This document shows positions 21,729 through 34,800 of a stretch of DNA of 43,338 bases, one piece after another. The stretch's first letter is position 1. Every line of letters starts with the position of its first letter. Source of the DNA: Lingula anatina. Lineage: Eukaryota; Brachiopoda; Lingulata; Lingulida; Lingulidae. The stretch lies in assembly GCF_001039355.2 (NCBI RefSeq), contig NW_019773947.1, positions 395,004 through 438,341 of the forward strand, in the 5' to 3' direction. A model generated the notes under the pieces. The model ran no database searches. It had not been told where the DNA came from and saw only the letters and a program-made list of their open reading frames with translations. Position numbers and translations under genes: made by a program.

Positions 21729-24700
21729 ATGAATTCCTTCCGGGACTCCGAGACGAACGAACTGCTCACAACTTCTCCAGTTGAAAGGCTGCACCTCTGT
21801 ATTCGTAACGGCAAAAATAATGATCTGGTGAAGGAGATGATAACACAAGGTATAGATTTTTTTTTATCAATGCATCTACCGGTATATTACTCAGTCTGTC
21901 AATCGGGCAAACGGTATAGGCTATAGGGGCCTGGGCCTATATGTAGGCCTATTCAGGTACCAGTAGAAGCAACCCATCTTCATACCAGTAAATTATACAT
22001 GTCCTATGCCAGGTACATTTCCGATTTGCACATTACCATTACGCAATATAAACGATTATTGTCACTCCTAACTTAGGCCTACATTCTTACATGTACAGTA
22101 CATATATGATGCTGTACAAGAAGAGGCGGATACATGGGGGGGGGGGGGGCACGTGTTCCTTGTTCAAGATTCTTCCCCTCCTCTTCCTCTAATCTTGGTG
22201 CACGTTGAAGTCTTTCAGGGCGACAGAGTTTCACTAGGTGTCCACAAATAACTCCCTAGGTGATTCTGTGCACATTTTCTAGTTTGTGCATGTAGACTCT
22301 CCTGTCCAGCGTATGTTTTTGTTTTTTTTTTTTTGCACAGCAATGACTTAAGCACTGCAACCGGCCTCTGGGAGAAAGAAGGCAATGCGGGTTTTTATAT
22401 GATAATGGTTTTGAATGTAAGCGTGTAGTGAAAATTCAAGCATTTCAGTTTTTATGTAATTCCGTTTTTTTTTTTGAAAACCTGCATAGGCTGATTCTGA
22501 ACGACAAAGAGAATGTGGGACCATTCCTCTGGTTTTGCCACGAACTTAAAATTATGCAAATTTCTGGCGTCATCGAGAAATTTCTGGAGTTAATTGGCAA
22601 ATTATTGACTTTTTAAAGTCGAAAATACGCGATTAATAAACAGAAATTAACTTCATTTTGAAACCTTTTTATTACTTGATCTCAGTCACGTAAATGGTTT
22701 TGCATATCTTTTTTATTTTGCCCTGCTGACATAACTTATTTCCATCGACCGGTAGTAATTTCTTTGCTTGATTAAAAGACGTATCACGCTCTTGCGACAT
22801 ACCTTCGTTTATATTGCATAACTATTTATATAAATTAAGGACTGCATGTATCCCACGTTTGAAAACTATGGCACAGTTGTATTAATAGCAAACGGTAGGA
22901 CATTGCAGTGCATAATTAAGTATACATGTATAATAAAAATAGTATTTTTCCAATACAGAATGTATGTTTTAAATTTTCACGAGTCTGATAACCATGCCCT
23001 ACGAGTTAGGCATTAAATATTAAAGTAAGCAGTGCACGTACTGCATGTACGCGTGTGTGTGTGTTTGCGTGCGCGGGTGCTTTCGTGCGTGTGTTTTTGT
23101 GAGCTATTTAATGAGCAGTGTCAGTAAAAACTATGTCTTTTCCATTGCAGGTACAGTGAGCCCCATGGCAGAAGTGGAAACGAACTTTACTAGTCCTCTA
23201 GGTAGTGCATATTTATATCAGAAAAGTGTATAATACAATGTGTGTGTTTGTTATTATACCAGAGGATTCTCCATTTATATTTTTGCTGTGATGCTAGAAA
23301 AGTTTAAAAGCATGGCATTTGAAGTAAAAGAAATTCTTCGGCGTCTATTTTTATTTTCTTTTAAGTTTATTTATAAAAGGACATTACGTGTTCACGACCT
23401 GAAGTTCGTTAAGCGTCGTCTTCGAGTCTCTTCATTCAGTCATTTTTCATTGGTTCTAGTACATTTCCAACAAATGCTGTGACCTGCATGTGACAACCAT
23501 GTAATACAATAATGACATGTTAATTGAGCAGTAAATTTTATCGCTCTAAACCAAATTCTCAATTTATCTATTGTATTACTTTTACAGCATATTATCAAAC
23601 TTGCTCCAGAAGAAAAATGATTTCCGATTTTTATAATTGGCTAAATAAACTTTTATTTTATCTTATTTTCTTTGTTTCAAATCTAGGAACAGCCATCGAG
23701 AGCAACAACCATGAGATTGTGGAGTATCTCGTGGCGCACCCTGGGTGTGACGTAAACGTCGGGAGTCGTAGGGGCCGTCCAGCCATCTACATGGCGGCAA
23801 AGAAAGGTTCTGCCCGGATTGTTCAAGCTTTACTGCATGGAGGCGCGAATATGGAACTCAAAGGACTCGATGGTGAACGATTTTGATGAACGTCCTGTTT
23901 GTATGGTCCTTGAATAAATCAATAACGTGTCATAGATTTATTATCTTGTAACAGAGCTATAGTATATGTCATAAGGTATATGAGTTTAAGCGCTCTTTGT
24001 TTATGTTTGTGAACGTTGCACATGGTACTGGGATACAGTGTACACTTAAGAGTAGATTCCACAACCGCTTACCACTAAAATTTATGAGAGAATTAAAAAA
24101 GTTTGAAACATATAGGGCCTACCTGTATGTACATGTGATTTTACCTTCAAGTGTTGACCGAGTCTAAGAGCCATTTGATACCTTGGTTTCACCATAAGCC
24201 GCTGTGTTTATTCTGTGGATGAGTTAGTTATATCAGAGGCGTAAGTTCTTACATGTAGGTGTCGCATGCGTGCGTCCCAGGAAAATTAAAAGTTATGTTC
24301 TTTCCTACCCAGCTACCCGTGAAAGACTTTTTATTTGACTTTTAATTTTAATAGTTAACACTCGATAATGTTTTGAAGTGACACTTTTATCATACCACTT
24401 GGTTGTTTTAAATTTAAAAGTATAGCTGGGTTGTCATTGAACGTGTTGCAACTGTTTTGATGCCAGGTGATAGCGCCCTCCTTGTGGCAGTTCGCAGTGG
24501 TCACCAAGAGGTGGTCAGAGTGCTGGTCGAGGCAGGCTGTGATCTAGACGCCAAAGATAATGCCAACACCTCAGCCATTCATCTTGCGGCTCTGAACGGA
24601 CACGAAGAAATTGCACGTGTAAGTATGATATACTTATTGGTGGATAAATATACCGGTATGTAGGAGTGACGCGTGATATCGGACCTGGTACGTGTTATAT

Positions 24701-25925
24701 TCGTGCCATCAGCTATCGCCAAAACTTCAATATGCACACATAGGCCTACATGTAGGCCTACACTACAACTGTAAGTATAGTAACTTCGTATGTGACAAGT
24801 ATATAACTGTTTAAATAATTTTCTGGTCAGTACTTTTATTTTCCTTGACAGTCTGGAGAACTGTTCCTGAATAGTATGCAGGTTCTTATTTTATAATACG
24901 TTTTTTATCTAGTTCTTATTAGAGAAGGGGTGCGACCCAAATGCCATTGCCTCTCCTAAGTCAACCAAAGAAATGAAAATAGACCCAAGTTTAGGCATAC
25001 GTCCACTTCATTATGCTGCGCACATAGGCAACAGCAATTTAGCCCGGTTATTGGTGGCACACGGCGCGGATGTTGACGCCAAATCCTACGGGTATCGTAC
25101 GCCACTTCACACAGCCGCCACGTGGGACAGCTCCGAAGTGGTAGATGTTTTAGTGGAGGCCGGGTGTGACGTCAATGCACAAAGTCAGGAGGGAGATCAA
25201 AGAAAGACGGCACTTGGGATGGCCGTTGACGGTGGACTGGAGAAAATCGTGCGAAAACTTCTTGCAGCTGGTGCAAGCGTTGGTCTTGGTAGCCCTCTTC
25301 TTACGGCTATATACCAAGGTATTTGGATTACACTTTACACTTTATAAGCTTTAAAAATAATCATTTAAAGTAACTTTATAATAAAAAACGCTTAGAGTCT
25401 TAACTTTGGCCTACTAGATTTCCGTTTATTTTTGGTTTACTTAGATTATTCCAGTAATGGTAGTTAAGTTCGTCGAAATTTGACGACTGCTCAATATGCG
25501 ATGAAAATTACCTAGTAACAGGACAAATCTATGCTTTATTTCCAGGTAATGAGCACATCGTGTTAAGTCTCCTCCAGGCCGGCGCCGATGTCAATCAGCA
25601 GTCACATAACGGGACCACAGCGTTCCAGTTATCACTACAATATCTGCCCACCCTCCCGCTCTTACTCCTACTAGCAGGCTGCAAGCTAACGGAAGAAGAC
25701 AAGAACAAGCTGCAGAATACGTTAAGAAGTCAAACCAAAGACTTTGTATCAGCGGAGGCTGATATACTGGCTGATATGGCGTTTGGCGTGCACCCATTGA
25801 AGTGCATGTGCCGTTGTGTTATACGGCAACAAATGGGAGTGTTGGTGCGGACGGACACCCAGTATCTGCCGTTACCCAGGCCTTTAATAGGGTTTGTTGG
25901 TCTGATGGATATGGAGTCTGGGTGA
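21729..25925 (+). CDS. Ankyrin repeat and SOCS box (ASB) protein, 6 exons
   Basis: Exons: 21729-21849, 23151-23201, 23687-23872, 24467-24618, 24913-25318, 25546-25925. Introns are phase 1 except the phase-0 intron after 24618; the product is 431 aa. After a short N-terminal region come about eight ankyrin repeats, for example GHQEVVRVLVEAGCDLDAKD, SAIHLAALNGHEEIAR, RPLHYAAHIGNSNLARLL and TPLHTAATWDSSEVVDVL. The last 44 residues form a SOCS box: LKCMCRCVIRQQM matches the Elongin B/C-binding BC box and YLPLPRPLIGFV contains the LPLP of the Cul5 box. ASB proteins are substrate receptors of Cullin-5 ubiquitin ligases, with ankyrin repeats binding the target. Which vertebrate ASB is closest, and the substrate, cannot be told by eye. 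The gene is head-to-head with the FN3/EGF gene. Confidence 0.9.
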
Positions 25926-27501
25926 GATTAAGACATGGCTTTCTGATGCAGGAAGTGTAGTTTAGAACCTGCTAATGAAATACTACAGTATAGCAAACGC
26001 TTACGAGTTATTAGCGCATTGTAACCAATGAGCAATTGCAGGTAATGTGAAATCATCATTCGGAAGCAACATAGGCTACAAGTGTACATATTGCCTGACA
26101 GGTCTTGTGTCTAAAAAGATCAGAGCATCGCTGCCAGTGGAAATTATTAAGGCGTCTTTTGAATTTGAAATTATCTTGGATTGTTGCATGATTTTACGCA
26201 TTTTTTTCATTATGTGAAACAGTTTAGCGGAAAATTAATGGTGTATATAAGAAATTAAGAGGAATTCCATTTGATAAGATGTAACTGCCAGCAACCTTAA
26301 AAGTAGTCCGTGCTTTTAATATGGAAAAATTAATCTTTTCACCACAGATAAATTCGAAATCGATTATATAGCGTTCCAGGTCTTGTGATGTGTGTTCCAG
26401 GACCTTACACCTTCTCACAAACACCTGAAAAGAAACATGAAATACAATGTGTATGTCTGGATAAGATCAATAGATTAAGGCTTCGTTCACATGGAAAGTC
26501 TATTTTCTAAAAATCTATTTTCTATTCGCGGTATCTTGTGATCACGGTCCCTGTGCCCCGAATATCCCGCGGCGTAATTACTGGCGGCGCGAGCCAGTTA
26601 CTTCCAAAGCTGCAATTAATACTCGGGATATTCAGGCACAGGGACCGTGATTACAAGATACCTCGAATAGAAAATAGATTTTTAGAAAATAGACTTTCCA
26701 TGTGAACGGAGTCTAAGTTCTTAAAAATAGACAACTGTAGTCATTTGTCTGGGTGGCAAAGAGAGTAATGAATTGATTGCCAGATAAACACTGCTATAAT
26801 CTTAAACCGTCTACAGTCTACGGGTTGAGCTTATGAGCTTGGCGGGAAAACAGCCATAAACGTTATTTTCCTGGGGTAAATAACGATTTCCCCATACTTA
26901 TCAATGGTTATTGAATCCGTTCAGACATGCAGAGTTGGCCATTTTTTTAAAGTGTGTTTTAGGTAAGAATCTCCTAACATATTACTACAGAGGAAATCCA
27001 TCTATGAAGGGCCACCTGGCGAAAACCGCCATTCGGTGGTTATATGGACTACCTTTATATTTCTATGTGTGGTTTACAATGTATTTATTTTGTAAGTTTA
27101 AATCTCATATGGAGAGTTGTTATATCTTAAATATAGGCCTATTACTTCTTTGATTTTTGGTAAAATTGCTGTGCTTTAGAATGTCTAATTTTTCGTTACA
27201 GTATTGTGGTGGAAAAGGAGCTGTTGGTTAAAAAGATAAAGCTATTCTTGTGAATAGGTCTGTAGCCAGTAACATTCATAGTTTTTTTTCTAAAAATACG
27301 TGAACCCTTGTAACCCTTTGACCCAACTTTGGAAATTGCACAAAACCTGGAGCAAATTTTGCTTCAGAGCAGAACTTCTCCATCAAAAAGGGCGGTTTAC
27401 TCGCCTATGGACCTGGTGAAGAATCAGATATAATCTTGAGTGATATTACGTGTTGCATTTTTTTAATAGATAGAAAATTATCTACAAAACATCAAAGAGT
27501 T
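25926..27501. other. Intergenic region between ASB and astakine-like genes
   Basis: It holds the 3'UTR of the ASB gene and, at its right end, that of the minus-strand astakine-like gene (a minus-strand AATAAA lies at 27084-27089). A palindromic MITE (family F) occupies 26479-26713. A minus-strand open frame at 26224-26424 follows a plausible acceptor but resembles nothing and has no partner exon. Confidence 0.5.
26479..26713. mobile_element. MITE family F, long palindrome with TAA flanks
   Basis: Arms of about 90 bp share CGTTCACATGGAAAGTC, ATTTTCTAAAAATCTATTTT and CACGGTCCCTGTGCC with their inverted copies, around a GC-rich centre. TAA flanks it at 26476-26478 and 26714-26716. Intergenic, downstream of the ASB gene; PIF/Harbinger-like by target duplication. 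Confidence 0.88.
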
Positions 27502-29671
27502 TCAAATCTTGCCTGTTTCTCCCATGGGTACTTCAAAGAAATGTACACCTGTCCCTTTGCAAGCGTATCCTGTTCCACAAGGACATCTCATGACGTGGAA
27601 ATGACCTCTCTCCTTAGGTCCGCTGACATAACAGACTGAAAACAAACAAGGGGGAATGTGAAATGATCTTTATTTGAATTAAGCTTATGTTTTCCACGCG
27701 TTGTCGTTAATACATGTACTTAGCAAGATATAGCTATATTACTATTGTATATACACTGTAGTCTAGTTTCTACAGGATATCTAGCATATTACAGTCAGTG
27801 TGGGTCAAGGGTAAAGGTAGAAAGATTTGGAAGTTTCAGATCGCATTCAGAACTGATGATCCGCGGACTAAGACCCCATTTCCAGAGATTAGATCGATCT
27901 ACTTCAGATCGACCTAACTCCCTGGGGGTTCACGCTAAATAGCTGTCAGCCGAGCGGACACCAAAGTTAATTACCCCCTTACAGCTTGTAGTAGACGGGA
28001 CGGACATTTAAACCAGATTATCTGACAGTAATCTAGTGAGACTCCCCGCGGGGATACATCGATATAAAAGCTCTGGGAATACAGCCTAACTGTTGTGCGG
28101 ACTAAATATGAAAGAAATATTAAAAGCAAGTTGCCTTATCCCTTGATGGTCTCCCCGCCTCCACACGCGCCATTAAACAGGTTAAATCTCAGCTCCGAGG
28201 TTTAATTGCAAGACCCATGCAGTGATGGCGAGTGTGGAGGCGGAGGGGCCATCAAGGGATAAGGCGAATAGCTTTTCAGTGGGATCGGCCATATTTAGTC
28301 CGTGGATCAGTTAGTCCGCGGGTCATCTGTTCTGAATACGGCCTCAGAGGTTTACGCGAATTTTCCACGCCCATCTTTGTACAGGTGCCCCACATGGATG
28401 GGAGTATAAGCTGACGTTTTCCTTTCAGATGGAATTGACTGAGACAGCATTCATCCGACTTGCAGTAGCTAGCTGACAAGCAGCCCTTACTGCCATCTTG
28501 TGTGACCTGGAACATTGAAATGCGGCGTTATATGCTGCATGGCCTTACATGGAGGTAACGCCGAACGAGGCGATGGCCTCACTGTTGGGTCGGTTAACTC
28601 GTCAGTCAAAAGGCTCTTCGATACGAACCCATATTTTTAAAACTCCTCTGAGATGCTTGGGACTAGAAGGGAATCTGAAATACGGTTGTGTAAAACTTAC
28701 GCGTAATTTTTAGATAGGTTATATTGCGGGGTTGCTCTCTTTTGACCTCCGCCAAGGAGGTTATTTTCACCTCTGTTTTTTTGTTTGTTTGTCATCAACG
28801 TAACTCAAAAAGTTATGGATGAATTTCAATGGAATTTTCAGGGTAGGTCAGAAATGGGTCAACTTAAAAGTGATTACTTTTTTGGTGGTGATCCGGATCA
28901 ATAATCAATCAATAATCAAAAATAAAAAACTAAATCATTATAGAATGAACATTTAGGGGTGAAACGGCATTGGGTGGAGACTTTGCTGCCTTGGTGGAGG
29001 TCTGCGCCCTCTGAGTGCTTTTCTAGTTTCAAATGTGTCGTGCGCTAAAGAAAAACCTAGCAGTGCGGAGAGCACTGTTCAGTTGAAATGAAGATGTTGG
29101 TCTGGTTGCAGGAAGCGCTTTTTGGTCAACAATTATTTAGATCGGCTGCAGGTCCTAAGGTCCTTGGTCCTAGGGCTACTATTCCTGTCAACCCAGCATA
29201 TTAATGTTAGAAATGGTCTCATGTGTTTTGCTTGTTATGATCTGAATGATTCAGCCTATGTGTCTTGCTATTGTGAGTATGATGCTGCTGACTTTGATGG
29301 TGATGTAGTGAACGTAGCGAAACAGTTACCCAAGTGTACTGTGACTGCTCTGCTGGATGGAGAGATCACACAAGCACGTTTTGGGCGAATAATGTGTACG
29401 TGTTATGTTTTTCATAGATATTTAAGATAAAACTAATGCAAACATTATCATCTTAAGTATATTACCCTTCCTTGTTTTATATGCACCTTTAAAACAGGAA
29501 TACCCTACAATGTCACTCTGTAAAAAATAAATCTGAAACTCGACTAGAAAACTCCGTCTATGGCATTGGAAAAAAAGCAATAGTATTACTTGTATAAAAA
29601 AATTGACTTACTGAGGAAGTAGCCACGGCTAGAAGCCAGAGAATACCGCACAGAGAGACGAAAATATGCAT
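27502..29671 (-). CDS. Astakine/prokineticin-like secreted cytokine, 3 exons
   Basis: Exons in transcript order: 29612-29671, 28356-28506, 27502-27635; phases 0 and 1 agree and the product is 114 aa, the usual size for this family. The first exon encodes a 20-residue signal peptide (MHIFVSLCGILWLLAVATSS). The mature peptide has the spaced cysteines of the prokineticin/colipase-like fold: KGCLSASYCKSDECCLSQ, then WGTCTKMG, then LCYVSG, then MRCPCGTGYACKGTG. RCPC is the conserved CPC of prokineticins and astakines. Only nine mature cysteines are visible where vertebrate prokineticins have ten; the last family cysteine appears to be absent. Astakines act as haematopoietic cytokines in arthropods and are reported in molluscs; function here is inferred. 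The second intron carries a nested B/A MITE pair whose end lies 12 nt from the splice donor. Confidence 0.8.
27839..28343. mobile_element. Family B MITE interrupted by a family A MITE
   Basis: B pieces are 27839-27871 (GATCGCATTCAGAAC, CCGCGGACTAA) and 28090-28343 (to GTTCTGAATACGGCC), with TCA on both outer sides. The A copy, 27872-28086, has GACCCCATTTCC and GGGAATACAGCC ends and TAA at 27869-27871 and 28087-28089. Removing A and one TAA restores a left arm that matches the B right arm. In the second intron of the astakine-like gene. Confidence 0.9.
28744..29031. mobile_element. Dispersed invertebrate-type repeat with inverted ends
   Basis: Left part GACCTCCGCCAAGGAGG and right part CCTTGGTGGAGGTCTGCGCC are inverted; the end reads CTCTGAGTGCTTTTCTAGTT. 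I recall very similar repeats from many marine invertebrates and some fish, but not their class name. It lies in the first intron of the astakine-like gene. Confidence 0.6.
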
Positions 29672-31854
29672 GTTCACGTTCCGCTTGGTCTTCAGTTTAT
29701 TGTGGGGCATTCGGACCACTTCTAAGTGTAGTTGAGCTACTTATAAAGTGCTTTCGGCGGGGGTGACACTGAAAGAGATAGTGCACTGTTTTAGATGTAA
29801 ACATTATCTCCAGGTACATACGACGTGCTTGAATTGCATTTTTAATTTTCTTCATCTTAGTTCACGATGCGCAGTAGTTTGAAATTTTGATTGTTTTAGC
29901 ATTTGAATTTTTACACGAATCAAAAAGTTATTTTTTCCAAATATTGAAGATTTAATACCCCTCCAGGTGTAAAACTGAAGTCGTGGGTTACCGCTATCTA
30001 ATAGCGTATCTGAGAAATTAAACATATGTTGTCCTGGTATTAAAGATGACACTCAAGTTAGAGACCTTGACAAACGAAATGTTGCATCTCTTAATTACAT
30101 TTGATTCAAAGATGGAGACGTGTTATAAGAATTATTTAGTCGATGCTTTAATCTTAACTTACAAACAACCACATTTTTGAAGGTCAAAAGACAAAAGCTA
30201 AAACCAAAGGCACCAACAAAAGAAAGCGTTGTTAATATGGCTGTATAGCTCCTTGTGGTCCGTTATCTATAATTATGCACAGTTCAGTGTGCACGAAATA
30301 AAAAGAATGAGATTTGAACAACCCCAGTTAAGTCTCTCTAAGAATTCGCGCTGTGTTTAAATATCATGGATTGCTACCACGGATTGAAAACCCTCGTAGC
30401 TATGGTGATTGCTTTATTGCCACAGTAACAATATTGTTGAATATTTATATTAATGGCACACTGCATTAATCAGGGGCGGATCCAGAGATGTTTTCTGACA
30501 GTCTTCCAAATTAACTTTGTCGATCTATCTTCCATTTTTGACCGTCTTCCGACAAAAAAATAGATACCCGTCAATGTAAACTTGAAAATCTGACCGTCTT
30601 CCGGAAGACCCAGAAGACGGCCTGAATCCGCCCCAATGGCATTGGTTTAAAAATCCCCCAAAATGGTTATTTTTGCGATCCACAGCTTCTTATAAAACCT
30701 TACATACACCTTAAAATGATTTAACTCTTTTCAAAATTTAAAAATATATTTTCTGGATCGTACCTGATGTTTGATATTTCCATTGGAAATGCTCGCTGTT
30801 ATAATGACTGGTCAGTCATTTTAAGCTAAAATCTACCTTTATAAATTTGATCAAAGGTCTAATCCAAGTGCAGAGGGGGAAGATTCAAGAGTACGAGAAA
30901 ATTGGTTATTTTCTCCGGAAAATCCATTTTGGCGAGTAAATCTCATGTACTAGACAGTAGTGAACTTACATGGAGATAAAATGCTGTGAGCATGTTCAAA
31001 AACAATAACATGCGCTGCCTTAATGTTCATGCGGATGGCTCAAATTTTTACACACTGTAATTTTTGCTGTGTCCTCCTAGACCTTTAGAAACTTAAGGAT
31101 ATGATGGAACTTTCATCAGGGACTTGCTTGAGCACTTTGGAACTTTAATGCGCTTTTGGGTAGGGCTGTCCCTGGGGGTTGTAACTAAAGCTATCTCCAT
31201 TTAGACCATTATAGTGAGGCGGTTCAAACGTTGGGGACTGATAGACCTATCGTGTGGATGGACCAGTCATTATTTATGTGCGCATATAAATTGGGATGTC
31301 TCTGTGGGGGAGGGGGGGGAGGGATTCTTTTTTACATTAAGAATCTTACTCGAATTTTTTAAAATTGCAATACCGTTTATTAGGCATATTGGAGTCAGGC
31401 ATTGTTATAGATATCAAGGTAATGGGGTCCCTGAGGGTGAGCTACTCTCTGCAATGTGAAGAAGTGCGGGGATATGCGACGGCTTCTCATCAAAACCATC
31501 TAGCAACGGCGTGTAGGTCCTATTAAATTTATTCAGCACGCGTAGTAAGCCCATTGGTTTGCTAAGGTTGCTGCCTCGTGCGTGCAGCGGAATACCTGTG
31601 TAGGGGCCAATTGTTGAATAAAGTGCGATATCAGAAGCCTTATCATTCTTATGTCCCGCCCCCTTGATAAGTGATTCTGTATTGCCTGCCCCATTACTGA
31701 TTTGAAAAAGGCTTCGTACCAGTAGATGCTTTACCTCAGCAAACAGCAACTGTGGATACCCACCCTAAGACAGCTATAAAGGCCCAATGCGGTGCTAGTA
31801 AATTCAGTTGCATTTACGTCTCGCACGGGGGACATCTAATCCAAGTCTTACAAG
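29672..31854. other. Intergenic region between astakine-like and SLC5 genes
   Basis: The two genes diverge, so this 2.2 kb should contain both promoters. The only structured feature is a family C MITE at 30471-30638. A minus-strand open frame at 31414-31749 matches nothing I recognise. No TATA box or other site could be assigned. Confidence 0.4.
30471..30638. mobile_element. MITE family C, copy 2 (hAT-like)
   Basis: Same element as at 4867 in the reverse orientation: CAGGGGCGGATCCAGA at the left and GAATCCGCCCCAATG at the right. Flanking octamers GCATTAAT and GCATTGGT agree at six of eight bases. Confidence 0.75.
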
Positions 31855-34800
31855 ATGGCAACCGTTCTCCACTGGGGTGATATTCTCACCATTGTTGTGT
31901 ACTTTGTCATCGTGTTGGCAGTCGGGCTGTGGGTAAGTAAAGTTTTACAGGTGTTTAAATACTGCATCGATATGATTCTGAGGATCACTTTAATTGTCGA
32001 AAATTGAGGTTGCAAACAAATGCCAAATAGGCCCACTGAATATTAATACAGGTCAGCTGTAGGCATTCTACTGAATTGCTGTTATTTCACCGTATCGTAT
32101 CCAAGGTTTTAATTTCTCGAGTTCAAAACTAATCACACCTGTCCTCTCCAACCCTTTTCTCTCTCTCTCTCTCTCTCTGTTTATTTGGCAATTTTAAGAG
32201 AGACACTTTACAAGGCATTTGTCATTAATTTTCATAAAAATCGCCTGGGAGGGACTGATATTTGGGTTATAATGGTGTACATGTATATATCTAGACTTAC
32301 ACTGAATAAATACGGCCTTAACTATCAGATTTCATTGTATAGATTCATGGTAAGACACCAACATTTTTTTCTCCACCTAAAGGCTATGCTGGGACACATT
32401 ATACGTTGTTACTTCTTTGCTATTCATGAAAATAACGACAATTAATGCGGACATTGAATGCAGCAAGACATATTGCACATTTAACTGCAGTTTTGTTGCA
32501 ATAAAAAGTACCACCCGCTTTTGTAAATGTCACATTTCTTATTTTCTACCTATCCTGGAAAGTTGCTCATCTATACCAATTTAGATCTTAAAAACAATGA
32601 CCTTAAAAAGCCTAGTCTTTTAATAAACTGCCTGTTGTCTAATAAGAAAGGTAGAAAACATCGAATTCAATGCAGGGACAGGGCAAGCAATGATTCAAGA
32701 GCGTGAAAACGAGGGAAATTCGATTTGGCGGGAAAAATCCCGCATAGGATATCTTTAAATACATACCGTTTGTATGCTATTGTACGCCATTTAAAAGAAA
32801 AAAGAGATTTGCTGCATTTCAACTTCTGCATTTGGATCTACAAAGTTGAGTTCGCTAAATAGCTTCAGACACGCAGTCTACACGTATAAAAAGAATTTCT
32901 CCTCTCCACTCCCTACATGTGCTACATTTGTAATGAAGCATGTGATGTGGAGTGCAGCATTTTAATGTATAAATAGACTGAAGTCACGCTAAGATTTAAA
33001 TTATCAAATATATATAACCATATCATTTAATTCGTTAAGCTCTAACAAACCATTTAATTCGTTAAGCTCTAACAAACCATGCTAAATATGCTCTCTCAGA
33101 CTAGTTCTTTATATTTAAGTTTTGGGTATGTGTTTGAGTGCGTGTGTGTGCATGTTTGTGTGTGCGCGTGTGTGCATGTTTTCGCATGTAATTGCATTGG
33201 CGTATTAAATATACAAAATAATATGGCAGATTGTTAGACATAGCCAATCGGTGCTAGCAATTTGCTTATTAAGAAAGACGCACCAGAGTAAGAACTTGAC
33301 TGTCTTTAAGATAAACTAGGTTTTTATCATTGTTTTATTTCATAATTCAGACCAGTATCCGTTCACACAAGCAAGACACTGTCCAGGGATACTTCTTGGC
33401 GGGAAAAGACATGTCATGGCTACCCGTGAGTATTTACGAGAAATGGTCTATGCGTTACTGACCCACAGCTCTTTTTAAAAACAGACTTCCTTCCTCGAAG
33501 TGCCGCAATGGCATTGTTAAATATAATATCACTCAAGAATAATTTTCATATCAAGTCCAAAGGCACGTCAAGTCTCAATTACCTGGTTCATCTTACTCTC
33601 TACTCTCATCTTGACTCTACCAATTCCACATACCCTGTATGGAGAAATCTTTCACCAGATATTCACATATATCACTATGCCTATTTACTGGCTGAGCAGA
33701 CTTTTCTGCCAGGATTTTTTGCACAACATCGACGCTGTCACCCAGTCGGCCTCTGAAGGAGGGTAGTCTAGATTCTCAACATATGAAGCTGTATGCATTA
33801 ACGCAATCAATTTGAACTCATTTTGAAAGAGATGACTTTATATATTTAGAGACAAGACACAAACATATGCTAATGAATAGCGTTACTATTTGAATGAGAA
33901 ATTAGCGAGTAAGAATGCCTCTAGGTGCAGCGCGTCTCTATGTTATACTTTTATTTCAGGTTGGTGCGTCCATATTTGCCACAAATGTTGGGAGTCACTT
34001 TTTCATAGGAATGGCAGGGACAGCAGCTGCCAGTGGGATTGCAGTAATAATGTTTGAATGGACGGTAAGCTGATACCGTAGCACATCCTTACCCTATGAT
34101 ACCAGGGGCTTCTAAAATAGTACAATAATTTTGTAACAAACTTCTCGCGGTGGCTAGAGAGAAGTACATTGTTCCGAAGGTTAATTGGTTCGAATGTTTA
34201 CTATAGAACCTTCGGAACAAAGGACCCTTGATTGAAAAAAACGATGGAAATGTTACCATTTTTCGGACCAATGAACCTTCGGACTAGCGAGACGCCCCCG
34301 AATCTACCGTATAAACCAGTTTTAACGTTAAAACGCGAATAATCAGTCTGTCCGCAGATGCCGGGCTGTGCGTGCAAAATGGCTGCAGCGAAGGCTATTT
34401 TCGCAAGTTACTTTCAGCAAAATCGAGTGAAAATGGACGACTTTTGAGCTCGTCGTATTTTCATGTGTATTTTTGTCAACATGTGATGTGATAAAACGAT
34501 ACGTAAAACGATAATCGATAGGCAAATTAAAAGATGCGGGAATATATAGGAAGTCTGAATTTTAAGGTTAGTTGTCATAAAAATAGATTTAGAACGGTAA
34601 AACAGAAGATTTATCCACGTGGGTGATTGTAAATGGCCTCTCGTTTCAGGTGTCCGAAATTTTCTATTAAAAGATTTCTATAAGAAAAAACCTAATCATG
34701 AAAGCCAATTAAACTGGGCTTCTGGCAGTATACACGTTTTGTAAATTTAGCCTTGTCCATTTTTTTTTTAGCGCGAGGTGAAATCCACGCCAAGCACTCG

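Noticed and set aside
26224-26424. Minus-strand open frame after a good acceptor
   Set aside because: No homology seen, and the astakine-like gene already has a complete stop-bearing last exon upstream of it.
29122-29430. Plus-strand open frame of 102 codons
   Set aside because: It overlaps the first intron of the astakine-like gene on the other strand, has no family motif and no matching splice partner.
31414-31749. Minus-strand open frame of 111 codons upstream of the SLC5 gene
   Set aside because: It has a promising length but no recognisable domain, signal or partner exon.
34090-34300. Imperfect inverted repeats around TTCCGAAGGTT
   Set aside because: Arms are short and scattered, with no clear ends or target duplication, so no element was called.
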